DNA of 64,000 nt, taken from assembly GCA_037439465.1 (NCBI GenBank), contig JBBIVX010000010.1, positions 27,841 through 91,840 on the forward strand, given 5' to 3'. Shown in pieces: positions 25,899-33,624 of this stretch. Positions within the stretch are counted from its first letter, which is position 1. Each line of letters begins with the position of its first letter. The stretch comes from Parasulfuritortus sp037439465. GTDB lineage: Bacteria > Pseudomonadota > Gammaproteobacteria > Burkholderiales > Thiobacillaceae. Both the position numbers and the translations under genes were made by a program. The notes under the pieces are model-generated. The model was not told where the DNA came from. It was given only the letters and a program-made list of their open reading frames with translations, and did no database searches.

Positions 25899-25939
25899 AC
25901 ATTTGCCTCGTTACGGAAGTTCCCGCTGCAGCGTCAGTT
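25785..25939 (-). ncRNA. candidate small RNA with five hairpins and C-rich loops
   Basis: Minus-strand transcript inferred from structure. In 5'-to-3' order it would form: a 7-bp hairpin (25890-25907, loop GUCU); a 6-bp hairpin (25871-25889, loop UUCCCCU); a 6-bp hairpin (25849-25870, loop UUCCUCCCUG); a 6-bp hairpin (25827-25847); and an 8-bp terminator hairpin (25793-25818, loop UUGUCCCCUU) followed by eight U residues. The first three hairpins abut without spacers. A TATACT box sits seven bases before the proposed 5' end. Three loops are C-rich and complementary to Shine-Dalgarno-type sequence. The 3' two thirds run antisense to the engB 3' end. engB flanks Spot 42 or ErsA in gammaproteobacteria, on its other side, so homology is not claimed. 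Confidence 0.6.
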
Positions 25940-25944
25940 TCGCT

Positions 25945-25950
25945 AGTATA
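25945..25950 (-). promoter_or_regulatory. candidate -10 box of the small RNA
   Basis: TATACT on the minus strand, five of six matches to the sigma-70 -10 hexamer, ahead of an A-rich start AGCGAAACTG. The best -35 (GTGAAG, spacer 19) is weak, so the promoter may need an activator or the start may lie elsewhere. Confidence 0.35.
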
Positions 25951-25996
25951 GCCAGGGTCACCCAACTCCCTTCACCCCAACAAAACAAGGCTCATC

Positions 25997-27004
25997 ATGT
26001 TCGATCTCTCCAGTTTTCCCCGTAAGCGCATGCGGCGCATGCGGCATGACGACTTCTCCCGCCGCCTGATGCGGGAAACCACGCTCGGCAGCGCCGATCT
26101 GATCCTGCCGGTATTCGTCCTTGACGGCCATGGCCGCGAGGAACAGGTAGCCTCCATGCCTGGCGTCCGCCGGCTCAGTCTGGACAGGCTGGAGGCTGTG
26201 GCGCAGGAGTGCCTGACGCTGGGCATTCCGGCCATGGCCTTGTTCCCGGTCATCGACGTGGCACTGAAAAGCGAGGGCGCCGAAGAGGCCTTCAACCCCG
26301 AAGGACTGGTTCCGCGCAGCGTGGCGGCGCTAAAGGCCCGCTTCCCCGAGCTGGGCATCATCACCGACGTCGCCCTCGACCCTTACACCAGCCATGGCCA
26401 GGATGGGCTCATCGACCAGGCCGGCTACGTGCTCAACGACGAAACCATTGCCGTACTGACCCGGCAGGCGGAATGTCACGCGGCGGCGGGCGCCGATGTG
26501 GTCGCGCCCTCGGACATGATGGACGGCCGCATACACGCGGTGCGCGAGGCGCTGGATGCCGCCGGCTTCATCCATACCCGCATACTGGCTTATTCCGCCA
26601 AGTATGCCTCCAGCTTTTATGGCCCCTTCCGCGATGCCGTCGGCTCCGCCGCGAATCTGGGCGGCGGCAACAAGTACACCTATCAAATGGACCCCGCCAA
26701 CAGCGAGGAGGCCTATTGGGAGGTGGGGCTGGACCTCCAGGAAGGCGCCGACATGGTGATGGTCAAGCCCGGCCTGCCATACCTGGATGTGGTGCGGAAT
26801 ATCAAACAGACCTTCAAGGCCCCCACCTTCGTCTACCAGGTGAGCGGCGAGTATGCCATGCTCAAGGCCGCCGCTCAGAACGGCTGGCTGAACGAACGCG
26901 CCTGCGTACTTGAAAGCCTGTTGGCTTTCAAGCGCGCCGGCGCCGATGCCGTGCTGACTTACTATGCGCTGGAGGCGGCCCGCTGGCTGCGTGAGGGGCA
27001 CTGA
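25997..27004 (+). CDS. hemB: delta-aminolevulinic acid dehydratase (porphobilinogen synthase)
   Basis: A 335-residue TIM-barrel enzyme condensing two 5-aminolevulinate molecules to porphobilinogen. The N-terminal arm with R-M-R-R-M-R-H-D-D-F, the metal and substrate region D-V-V-A-P-S-D-M-M-D-G-R near residue 168, the A-site Lys in Y-S-A-K-Y-A-S-S-F-Y-G-P-F-R near residue 200 and the Schiff-base Lys in M-V-K-P-G-L-P-Y near residue 253 are all present. It belongs to the same pathway as hemL and converges with the ycgR-type gene (eight bases apart). Confidence 0.97.
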   Translation: MFDLSSFPRKRMRRMRHDDFSRRLMRETTLGSADLILPVFVLDGHGREEQVASMPGVRRLSLDRLEAVAQECLTLGIPAMALFPVIDVALKSEGAEEAFNPEGLVPRSVAALKARFPELGIITDVALDPYTSHGQDGLIDQAGYVLNDETIAVLTRQAECHAAAGADVVAPSDMMDGRIHAVREALDAAGFIHTRILAYSAKYASSFYGPFRDAVGSAANLGGGNKYTYQMDPANSEEAYWEVGLDLQEGADMVMVKPGLPYLDVVRNIKQTFKAPTFVYQVSGEYAMLKAAAQNGWLNERACVLESLLAFKRAGADAVLTYYALEAARWLREGH

Positions 27005-27012
27005 GGCCGGGC

Positions 27013-27756
27013 TCAGCCCAGGAAGTGCTGGGCGGCCCGCCGTTCCCTTTCGAGGCGGATGATGTAGCGCTGCAGCTCGGTTTCGATGCTGGGCGAGAGG
27101 CCCATGAACTGGCAGCCGGCCCGCCGCGAAACACCACCATTGGGCGTCGACTGCTCGTGGATGGTGCAAATACGCAGGTTGACGATGTGCTTGCCGGCTT
27201 CCGGCAGGGCAAGCTGGCAGCCTTGGTAGACCTTGCCGACGCTGAGCGCACCTTCACGGTCGTAAGCGAGGACACTGACGCCACCGATGCTGATGTCGGC
27301 CACCGTGGTTTCAAGCCCGCCGTTCTCGGTGGGTATGAGGCAATGCATCGGATTCATCAGTGGTGTCGGCAGGCGATAGTATTCGCGGCGCTGGAAGCGC
27401 AGCAGCTCCGCCGGCATGGCCGACTTGAGCACAGGCTCGTCATAGAGGGTGGTGCGCGTCATGGCCGACGTGGCGAACAAGACCCGCACCTGGTCATGCG
27501 CCGTGTTGAACGAGACCGTATGGCTGGAGAGCAAGGCGTCGTTGACCTTCTCGTCCGGTCCGTAGCCGAAATACAGGGCCCTTGCCTGTGTGTCCAGGCC
27601 GATCAACGTGGTCACCAGGAAATCACGGTTATTCTCGCTGTAGGCGGTAACCAGGGACTTCTTCTCCATCACCCCGCGGAGTATGCGTTCGATCTCGGCT
27701 GGATGACTGATTTTGTAGCGCTCGATCTCCTCCGGCGTATACATTTCAATCTTCAT
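27013..27756 (-). CDS. YcgR-family c-di-GMP-binding PilZ protein
   Basis: A 247-residue protein with an N-terminal YcgR domain (about residues 10-110) and a C-terminal PilZ domain (about 115-235). The c-di-GMP signature is visible as Q-R-R-E-Y-Y-R near residue 121 (R-x-x-x-R) and D-I-S-I-G-G near residue 153 (D/N-x-S-x-x-G). Such proteins act as flagellar brakes or other c-di-GMP effectors. No flagellar gene is in the window, and it sits downstream of PBP1A and a conserved unknown, so its target is open. The start at 27756 is preferred over one two codons earlier because GAGGAA is then at a normal distance. Confidence 0.9.
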   Translation of the reverse strand: MKIEMYTPEEIERYKISHPAEIERILRGVMEKKSLVTAYSENNRDFLVTTLIGLDTQARALYFGYGPDEKVNDALLSSHTVSFNTAHDQVRVLFATSAMTRTTLYDEPVLKSAMPAELLRFQRREYYRLPTPLMNPMHCLIPTENGGLETTVADISIGGVSVLAYDREGALSVGKVYQGCQLALPEAGKHIVNLRICTIHEQSTPNGGVSRRAGCQFMGLSPSIETELQRYIIRLERERRAAQHFLG

Positions 27757-27766
27757 CACCATTTCC

Positions 27767-28408
27767 TCAATTGATGTTCGAGCCTGGGTGGGACGGTCCC
27801 AGTCCCGCTGCGCCCTGGGCACCCTGCTCTGGCGGCGGCGCTTCGATGAGCTGCCGCAACTGCTCTGCATTGAGGCGGCGGCGCGCCTCGCCGGCGACGC
27901 GCGGCGCGCTTTGCACGGACTGCCGTGGCAGGATGCGCACGCTCACATCCGCCGGCTGGGCGTATATGATAAAAAACGAGCCGCTGCGCCGCTCTTCCGC
28001 TTTGAACTCGATGCCAAGATTGAGCAGGAACCGCTCGAATTCCTTACTAGAATCGGCATAGACCTCTATTTCAATCGGGGTGAAACGCGACGCCACCCCC
28101 TGCACCAAGCCCCCCGTCAGTACGGGATCAAAACGCGCCAGGGTGCGCATCACCGCCAGCGCCTGCTGGCGCATCGCCGCGAGGTCAAGCTCATGTGTCT
28201 CGGGCTCGAACAGGTTTTGGTACGCCTTGAGGGCCTGATCCACCTCCTCGTTGCTGGGAAGCCCGCCGCTGGCTGGCAGCCCCAGCTGCCGGGCGGCCTT
28301 GCCCTTCGCCAGTGCATGATCGCGGATACCGTGTTCCGCCATCAGCCGGGCGGCGGTCTGCGCGATGCGGGTGCGCTGCTGGAGCTGTTTCGGGTTATCC
28401 CGGGGCAT
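27767..28408 (-). CDS. conserved protein of unknown function
   Basis: A 213-residue soluble protein. The N-terminal 60 residues are helical, with A-A-R-L-M-A-E-H-G-I-R-D-H-A-L-A-K-G-K-A near residue 18, then A-R-Q-L-G-L-P and E-E-V-D-Q-A-L-K-A-Y. A middle alpha/beta part contains I-E-I-E-V-Y-A-D-S-S-K-E, and the C-terminus is low complexity. I recall similar proteins in many Proteobacteria, sometimes loosely called nucleotidyltransferase-like, with no demonstrated activity. The start overlaps the PBP1A gene by 14 bases, and ycgR follows after ten bases, so the three genes form one unit. Confidence 0.75.
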   Translation of the reverse strand: MPRDNPKQLQQRTRIAQTAARLMAEHGIRDHALAKGKAARQLGLPASGGLPSNEEVDQALKAYQNLFEPETHELDLAAMRQQALAVMRTLARFDPVLTGGLVQGVASRFTPIEIEVYADSSKEFERFLLNLGIEFKAEERRSGSFFIIYAQPADVSVRILPRQSVQSAPRVAGEARRRLNAEQLRQLIEAPPPEQGAQGAAGLGPSHPGSNIN

Positions 28409-30680
28409 TGAGAATGTTCCCTTCCGGCCAGATGGCATTGCCCTCCGGGGCAAATTCCTGCATGAAATATTCGGTCTGACCCCCTTCCTTGACCAAGGCG
28501 CCGGTCTTGGGGTCGACCTGTAGTTGCAGCACACCCTCGGGCACGGCATAGCCGGCCTGCGGCTGGCCTCGCAATGCCGTCGCCATGTAACGCATCCAGA
28601 TGGGCAAGGCCGTGGTGCCGCCGGTCTCGCGCCCACCCATGGGCCGAGGTTGATCGTACCCCACCCAGGCGACCGCCACGCGCTTGCCGTTATATCCCGC
28701 GAACCAGGCATCGCGATGGTCGTTGGTCGTCCCCGTCTTGCCAGCCAGATCGCCCCGGCCAAGGCGGGCCACGGCGGCAGCCGTGCCCTTGCGCGTCACA
28801 TCCTGCATGAGGCTGGTCATGATGAAGGCGTTGCGGACATCGAGCACCCGCTCCGCCGGCGCCGGCGAGTGGGTTTCCAGCACCCGGCCGTCCTTGTCGG
28901 TGATCCGCGTCAGGTAATACGGCTTCGGCAGCAGGCCGCCGCTGGCGAAAACCGAGTAAGCGGCGGCCATCTGCAGCGGCGTCACCTCGCCCGCCCCCAA
29001 CGCCATCGTCAGATACGGCGGCACCTTCTCGGGCGTGAAACCGAAGCGCAAGACATGGGCTTGCGCGAAGTCCGCCCCCGTGGCCTGGATGACGCGAATC
29101 GAGACCAGATTCTTGGATTTGGTCAGGGCCGTGCGCAGGGTGATGGGGCCATCCATCACGCCATCGAAATTACTCGGCTCCCAGACCACTCCGCCAGTCG
29201 CGGCCGGATCGATGCTGATCGGCGCATCATCGAAGAGGGTGGCGGGGGTGATGCCACGCTCCAGGGCGGCGGAATAAACGAAGGGTTTGAATGAGGAGCC
29301 GGGCTGGCGCCAGGCCTGGGTCACATGGTTGAACTGGTTGCTGGCGAAGTCAACGCCACCAACCAGGGCACGAATCGCCCCATCTTCGGGGGAAACAGCC
29401 ACCAGTGCGGCCTCGACCTCTGGCAAGTAGGTCAATTGCCAGGGCTGCCCCGGCCCCAGGCGCACCACACGGACGACTGACCCCGGCTTCAGACGACGGT
29501 TTGGCGCCGCCTTGTCTGATAGCGCCGGCTGCGCGAACTTGACTTCACCGGCACCCAGTTCGACCTCCTCACCGCCGCGCAGCCGGGCCCGCAGCCGGGT
29601 TTTTTCCACCGCCAGGATGACTGCGGGCAGCAACCCGTCCACCTCCTCCCTGGACAACGCCTCCTCCAGCGCGGCTTCCCGCTCTGCCTCGTCCGCCGGC
29701 AGGTTGAGCTGCGCCTCCGGGCCTATATAGCCATGCCGGCGGTTGAATTCGACCACGCCGGCCCGCACCGCCTCCTCGGCGGCCCGCTGCTCCGCCAGGC
29801 GGAGGGTGGTGTAGACCTTCATGCCGCTGACGTAGATTTGCTCGCCATACTTTTGATAAACGTATTGGCGGACCATTTCGGCCATGTGCCCGGCCGCCGC
29901 TTCATAACCCTGTGCGCCCCGCCGGATCGACAACCGGCGCGCCTTGGCACGGTTGTAATCGTCCTCCGAGATGAACTTCAATTCACGCATACGCCGCAGC
30001 ACATAAAGCTGCCGCGCCTTGGCACGGCTTGGGTTGGCCACCGGGTTGTAAGCGGAAGGGGCCTTGGGCAGCCCGGCCAGCATGGCAGCCTCCGCCAGAT
30101 CGATCTTTTCGATGGGCTTGCCAAAATAGGCGCGGGCAGCGGCGGCAAACCCATAGGCACGCTGCCCCAGGTAGATCTGGTTGAGGTAGAGTTCGAAAAT
30201 TTCGTCCTTGGACAGGGCGTGCTCGATCTTGATCGCCAGCAAGGCCTCATTCAATTTCCGCCGCAAGGTTTTCTCCGCGCTCAGGAAAAAATTGCGGGCC
30301 ACCTGCATGGTGATGGTGGAGGCCCCCTCCTTGACCCCGAACGACAGCACATTGGCCAGCGCCGCCCGCAGGATGCCCAGGGTATCGACCCCGCCGTGGC
30401 GGTAGAAGCGTTCATCCTCCGCCGCCAGGATGGCCTGCCGCAAGACCGGCGGCGTCTCTTCTAGGCGTACGACCTGGCGCTTTTCTTCGCCGAACTCGGC
30501 CAGTAGACCCCCATCCTCCGCGTACACCCTCAGCGGCATCTTGGGACGATAATCCGTCAGCGCTTCCAGGCTCGGCAGGGACGGATAGATAACCAGCGCG
30601 GCGACGCCCACCACCGCCAGTCCGGCCAGGAGGACCCCCAGTCCACTCCACAACGCGAAGGTCCACCAGCGATTTACCAT
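28395..30680 (-). CDS. mrcA: penicillin-binding protein 1A (bifunctional glycosyltransferase/transpeptidase)
   Basis: A 761-residue class A PBP that polymerises and cross-links peptidoglycan in the periplasm. After a short cytoplasmic tail and one membrane anchor (about residues 10-32) comes the GT51 domain with E-D-E-R-F-Y-R-H-G-G-V-D and E-G-A-S-T-I-T-M-Q-V-A-R-N. An OB-like insert follows. The transpeptidase domain has S-x-x-K in G-S-S-F-K-P-F near residue 467, S-K-N in T-K-S-K-N-L, and K-T-G-T near residue 655. The gene is divergent from pilM, the usual ponA-pilMNOPQ arrangement. Downstream genes overlap it. Confidence 0.96.
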   Translation of the reverse strand: MVNRWWTFALWSGLGVLLAGLAVVGVAALVIYPSLPSLEALTDYRPKMPLRVYAEDGGLLAEFGEEKRQVVRLEETPPVLRQAILAAEDERFYRHGGVDTLGILRAALANVLSFGVKEGASTITMQVARNFFLSAEKTLRRKLNEALLAIKIEHALSKDEIFELYLNQIYLGQRAYGFAAAARAYFGKPIEKIDLAEAAMLAGLPKAPSAYNPVANPSRAKARQLYVLRRMRELKFISEDDYNRAKARRLSIRRGAQGYEAAAGHMAEMVRQYVYQKYGEQIYVSGMKVYTTLRLAEQRAAEEAVRAGVVEFNRRHGYIGPEAQLNLPADEAEREAALEEALSREEVDGLLPAVILAVEKTRLRARLRGGEEVELGAGEVKFAQPALSDKAAPNRRLKPGSVVRVVRLGPGQPWQLTYLPEVEAALVAVSPEDGAIRALVGGVDFASNQFNHVTQAWRQPGSSFKPFVYSAALERGITPATLFDDAPISIDPAATGGVVWEPSNFDGVMDGPITLRTALTKSKNLVSIRVIQATGADFAQAHVLRFGFTPEKVPPYLTMALGAGEVTPLQMAAAYSVFASGGLLPKPYYLTRITDKDGRVLETHSPAPAERVLDVRNAFIMTSLMQDVTRKGTAAAVARLGRGDLAGKTGTTNDHRDAWFAGYNGKRVAVAWVGYDQPRPMGGRETGGTTALPIWMRYMATALRGQPQAGYAVPEGVLQLQVDPKTGALVKEGGQTEYFMQEFAPEGNAIWPEGNILNAPG

Positions 30681-30748
30681 GGGAGCGTTTTCCCGATAAG
30701 ATGCGTCATGTTTGGCCGGATGCGTGCCGGGCCGGCTCGAAATAAAGG

Positions 30749-30778
30749 TTGCAAAGCGAAAATAGTTGTTGCTAGGAT
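30749..30778 (+). promoter_or_regulatory. candidate sigma-70 promoter of pilMNOPQ
   Basis: TTGCAA and TAGGAT separated by 18 bases, giving a start about 47 bases ahead of the pilM TTG. Each hexamer matches four of six consensus positions. A GG-N10-GC element at 30714-30727 (TGGCCGG...GTGC) could be an additional sigma-54 site but is weaker. Confidence 0.35.
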
Positions 30779-30831
30779 TTACAGAAGACTCTTAAATAAG
30801 CGCGCTAACCGAGCTATAGGAAAGGGAAATT

Positions 30832-31905
30832 TTGCGTTTCGGGTTATTCAACAGCAGTCCCAGGCCGCTGATTGGCGTCGATATTAGCGCATCGGCGGTA
30901 AAAATGCTTGAGCTCGGCGGCGGCGACGGCACCTATCGGGTGGAGCGCTATGCCATCTCCCACCTGCCGCGCGAGGCCGTGGTGGACGGTAACATCGCCA
31001 AGCCCGAGGTCATCGAGAAGGCCATGCGCGAGTGCTGGCTGTCCCTCGGTACGCGCACCCGCGACGTCGCTCTGGCGCTGCCCGCCTCGGCCGCCACCGC
31101 GAAAAAGCTCATCCTGCCGAAGGACGCCAATGAGGCGGACATCGAAACGCAGGCTATCTCCGAGGCAAACCAGATCGTACCTTTCCCCATGGACGAGGTC
31201 GCACTCGATTTCCAGGTGCTGGAAACATCGGCGCGCAGCCCGAATGACAACGACGTGCTGGTCGTCATCACCCGCAAGGACCGGGTCGAGGAGCGAGTCG
31301 CCGTGGCCGAGTCGGCCGGACTCAAGACCGTCATCATGGACGTGGACACCTACGCTGCCCTGCGCGCCTATGAGCAGGTCGCCTCCCAGTTGTCCAATGG
31401 AGGTCGGGGCGAGACGGTCGCCATCGTCGATATCGGCGCGACCACGACGCATGTCAACATCCTGCACGACAACCAACCCATCTATCAGCGCGAGCACCCC
31501 TTCGGCGGCCAGCTGCTCACGCAGGAGATCAGCCGTCGCTATGGTCTGCCTGTCGAGGAGGCCGAGGACGCCAAGTGCAAGGGGCTGTTGCCCGACAGCT
31601 TCGAATCCGAAATACTGCGCCCCTTCCTTGATTCGGCCTCACTGGAAATCAGTCGCGCCCTGCAATTGTTCTTCGCCTCCTCCGCGCAGCAACAGGTGAA
31701 CCACATCCTGCTGGCGGGGGGCTGTTCCTCGGTACCCGGACTCGATGAAGTCGTTCACGGCAAGACCCAGACCAGTACGCTCATTGCCAATCCTTTCGCT
31801 AAAATGGCCCTCTCCAACCACGTCAAGACACGGCAGTTGGCCAATGACGCGCCTGCCCTGTTCGTGGCTTGCGGCCTTGCCCTGCGGAGGTTCGACCGAG
31901 CATGA
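30832..31905 (+). CDS. pilM: type IV pilus inner-membrane platform protein PilM
   Basis: A 357-residue actin-like (FtsA-fold) cytoplasmic protein that binds the N-terminus of PilN. Nucleotide-site motifs are L-I-G-V-D-I-S-A-S-A-V-K near residue 13, V-A-I-V-D-I-G-A-T-T-T near residue 199 and L-L-A-G-G-C-S-S-V-P near residue 297. Translation begins at TTG with a good AGGAAAGGG ribosome site. The stop overlaps the pilN ATG. It is the first gene of pilMNOPQ, which builds the alignment complex linking the pilus motor to the outer-membrane secretin. Confidence 0.95.
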   Translation: MRFGLFNSSPRPLIGVDISASAVKMLELGGGDGTYRVERYAISHLPREAVVDGNIAKPEVIEKAMRECWLSLGTRTRDVALALPASAATAKKLILPKDANEADIETQAISEANQIVPFPMDEVALDFQVLETSARSPNDNDVLVVITRKDRVEERVAVAESAGLKTVIMDVDTYAALRAYEQVASQLSNGGRGETVAIVDIGATTTHVNILHDNQPIYQREHPFGGQLLTQEISRRYGLPVEEAEDAKCKGLLPDSFESEILRPFLDSASLEISRALQLFFASSAQQQVNHILLAGGCSSVPGLDEVVHGKTQTSTLIANPFAKMALSNHVKTRQLANDAPALFVACGLALRRFDRA

Positions 31906-32495
31906 CCGCCATCCGCATCAACCTGCTTCCGCACCGCGAATTGTTGCGCGCCGCGCAACAAAAGACGCTGATCGCGCTGGCCGCCATTGCGGCCATTGCC
32001 GCCTTGCTGATCGTGGTGGCCGGCCACTTCGTCATCAGCGGCATGCAAGACAGCCAGGAAGGTCGCAACGCCTTTCTCAAGGGCGAAATCACCCGGCTTG
32101 ATCTCAAGATCAAGGAAATCGCCCAATTGAAGGAAAAGACCAATGCCTTGCTGGCGCGCAAGCAGGTGGTGGAAACCCTGCAAGTCAACAGGGCGGAAGT
32201 CGTCCATTTGTTTGACGAGCTCGCCCGGCAATTGCCGGAAGGCATCTATTTGAAGAGCTTCAAACAAGCCGGCTACAAGCTGAACTTGCAGGGCTATGCC
32301 CAGTCTAGCGCCCGCGTCTCGGCCCTGATGCGCAACGTGGAGACGTCGGAGTGGATGGACGCGCCCAAATTGATCGAGGTGCATTCGTCGAACTTGAACA
32401 ACCTCCGGGTCCATGAATTCATCCTGGAAGCGACTCAGACCGTTCCCAACGCCGCCCCTGCGGCAGGCGAGCCCAAGAAACCGGGTAAACCATGA
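31902..32495 (+). CDS. pilN: type IV pilus assembly protein PilN
   Basis: A 197-residue bitopic inner-membrane protein. The N-terminal cytoplasmic motif I-R-I-N-L-L-P-H-R (residues 4-12) is the peptide that docks into PilM. A membrane helix spans about residues 24-46, then a coiled coil and a ferredoxin-like periplasmic domain. The start is placed at the ATGA overlap with pilM. A Pro/Lys-rich tail ends the protein. Confidence 0.94.
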   Translation: MTAIRINLLPHRELLRAAQQKTLIALAAIAAIAALLIVVAGHFVISGMQDSQEGRNAFLKGEITRLDLKIKEIAQLKEKTNALLARKQVVETLQVNRAEVVHLFDELARQLPEGIYLKSFKQAGYKLNLQGYAQSSARVSALMRNVETSEWMDAPKLIEVHSSNLNNLRVHEFILEATQTVPNAAPAAGEPKKPGKP

Positions 32496-33106
32496 ACCTC
32501 GCCGACCTCAACAATCTCGACCTCAAGAACCTGGCGCAGGCGCCCCTGGCACTCAAGGCCGTCGCTTTGGCCTTCATCTTCCTGGTTATACTGGGGATCG
32601 GTTATTACATGGACTGGTCGCCGGGCCTGGATGAACTGAATAAGTCCAGGGGGGTAGAGAAGGAGCTCCGTGACACCTACACGCTCAAGAAGCGTCAAGC
32701 CATCCATTACGAGGCCTACAAACAACGGCTCACCGACACGGAAAAAGCGCTGACCGCCCTGTTGCGTCAGCTTCCCAATAAATCGGAGATGGACGACCTG
32801 CTGTCGGACATCAATCAGGCGGGCATCGGCCGCGGTCTTGAGTTCGACCTCTTCCGCCCCGGCAACGAAAACAGCGAGGAGTTTTACGCCATCTTGCCGG
32901 TGACCATCAAGGTGAACGGCGGCTACCACGATCTGGGGCATTTCGTCAGTGACGTCTCCAAACTGCCGCGCATCGTGACCATCCATGACATTGCCCTGAC
33001 GCCGGCGAAAAATGGACGCCTGACAATGGATGCCGTGGTACGCACCTATCGTTACCTGGATGAGAACGAGATCGCCTCGAAAAAGGCCGCGGCGAAGAAG
33101 AAATGA
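32492..33106 (+). CDS. pilO: type IV pilus assembly protein PilO
   Basis: A 204-residue partner of PilN with the same layout: short N-terminal cytoplasmic part, membrane helix (about residues 23-43), coiled coil, and a periplasmic ferredoxin-like domain with the conserved L-L-R-Q-L-P-N-K-S-E and G-G-Y-H-D-L-G-H-F-V segments. It forms the heterodimer that connects PilM to PilP and PilQ. It overlaps pilN and pilP by four bases each. Confidence 0.95.
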   Translation: MNLADLNNLDLKNLAQAPLALKAVALAFIFLVILGIGYYMDWSPGLDELNKSRGVEKELRDTYTLKKRQAIHYEAYKQRLTDTEKALTALLRQLPNKSEMDDLLSDINQAGIGRGLEFDLFRPGNENSEEFYAILPVTIKVNGGYHDLGHFVSDVSKLPRIVTIHDIALTPAKNGRLTMDAVVRTYRYLDENEIASKKAAAKKK

Positions 33107-33612
33107 AACCATTCCGGCTACTCCCACTCTGTCTCACGCTGACGCTGTCCGGTTGTTTCGGCGATCCCTACGATGACTTGCGCACCTTCATGGATACCGC
33201 CGGCAAGGATGGGCAGAGCAAGCTCGAACCGTTGCCGCAGGTCAAACCGGTTGCTGCCTTCGAATACCAGCAAGGCGACCTTACCGATCCCTTCATGCCA
33301 CGCAACCTCCGCCCCACCACCGGCAAGGGGGGGCTGCAACCCGACCTCACCCGCCCGCGGCAGCCGCTGGAGGAATTCCCTCTCGACGCCCTGCGCCTGG
33401 TCGGCTCCATCAACAAGCCAGGCAAGCCCCTGCGCGCGGTCGTCAAGGATCCAAAGGGCGCGCTTTATTCCGTAGGAATAGGCAGCCGCATCGGCCAGAA
33501 TTTTGGTGTGATCACCAGAATCAACGCCAGCGGCCTGGAAATCAAGGAACTGACGCAGGATGGTTCGGGTGAGTGGATCGAATCCAAGGCCGTTATGACC
33601 TTGGCGGAATAA
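33103..33612 (+). CDS. pilP: type IV pilus lipoprotein PilP
   Basis: A 169-residue inner-membrane lipoprotein with a lipobox L-S-G-C at residues 15-18. A long unstructured region follows, then the beta-sandwich domain containing D-P-F-M-P-R, L-R-L-V-G-S-I and Y-S-V-G-I-G-S-R-I-G-Q-N-F-G. PilP links the PilN-PilO dimer to the N domains of the PilQ secretin. Normal length and order. Confidence 0.95.
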   Translation: MKPFRLLPLCLTLTLSGCFGDPYDDLRTFMDTAGKDGQSKLEPLPQVKPVAAFEYQQGDLTDPFMPRNLRPTTGKGGLQPDLTRPRQPLEEFPLDALRLVGSINKPGKPLRAVVKDPKGALYSVGIGSRIGQNFGVITRINASGLEIKELTQDGSGEWIESKAVMTLAE

Positions 33613-33624
33613 ATGAGGCCCGAC

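Noticed and set aside
30714..30727. Sigma-54-like GG-N10-GC element ahead of pilM
   Set aside because: Only the invariant dinucleotides and a few flanking bases match, no activator palindrome is nearby, and a sigma-70 promoter closer to pilM is available.
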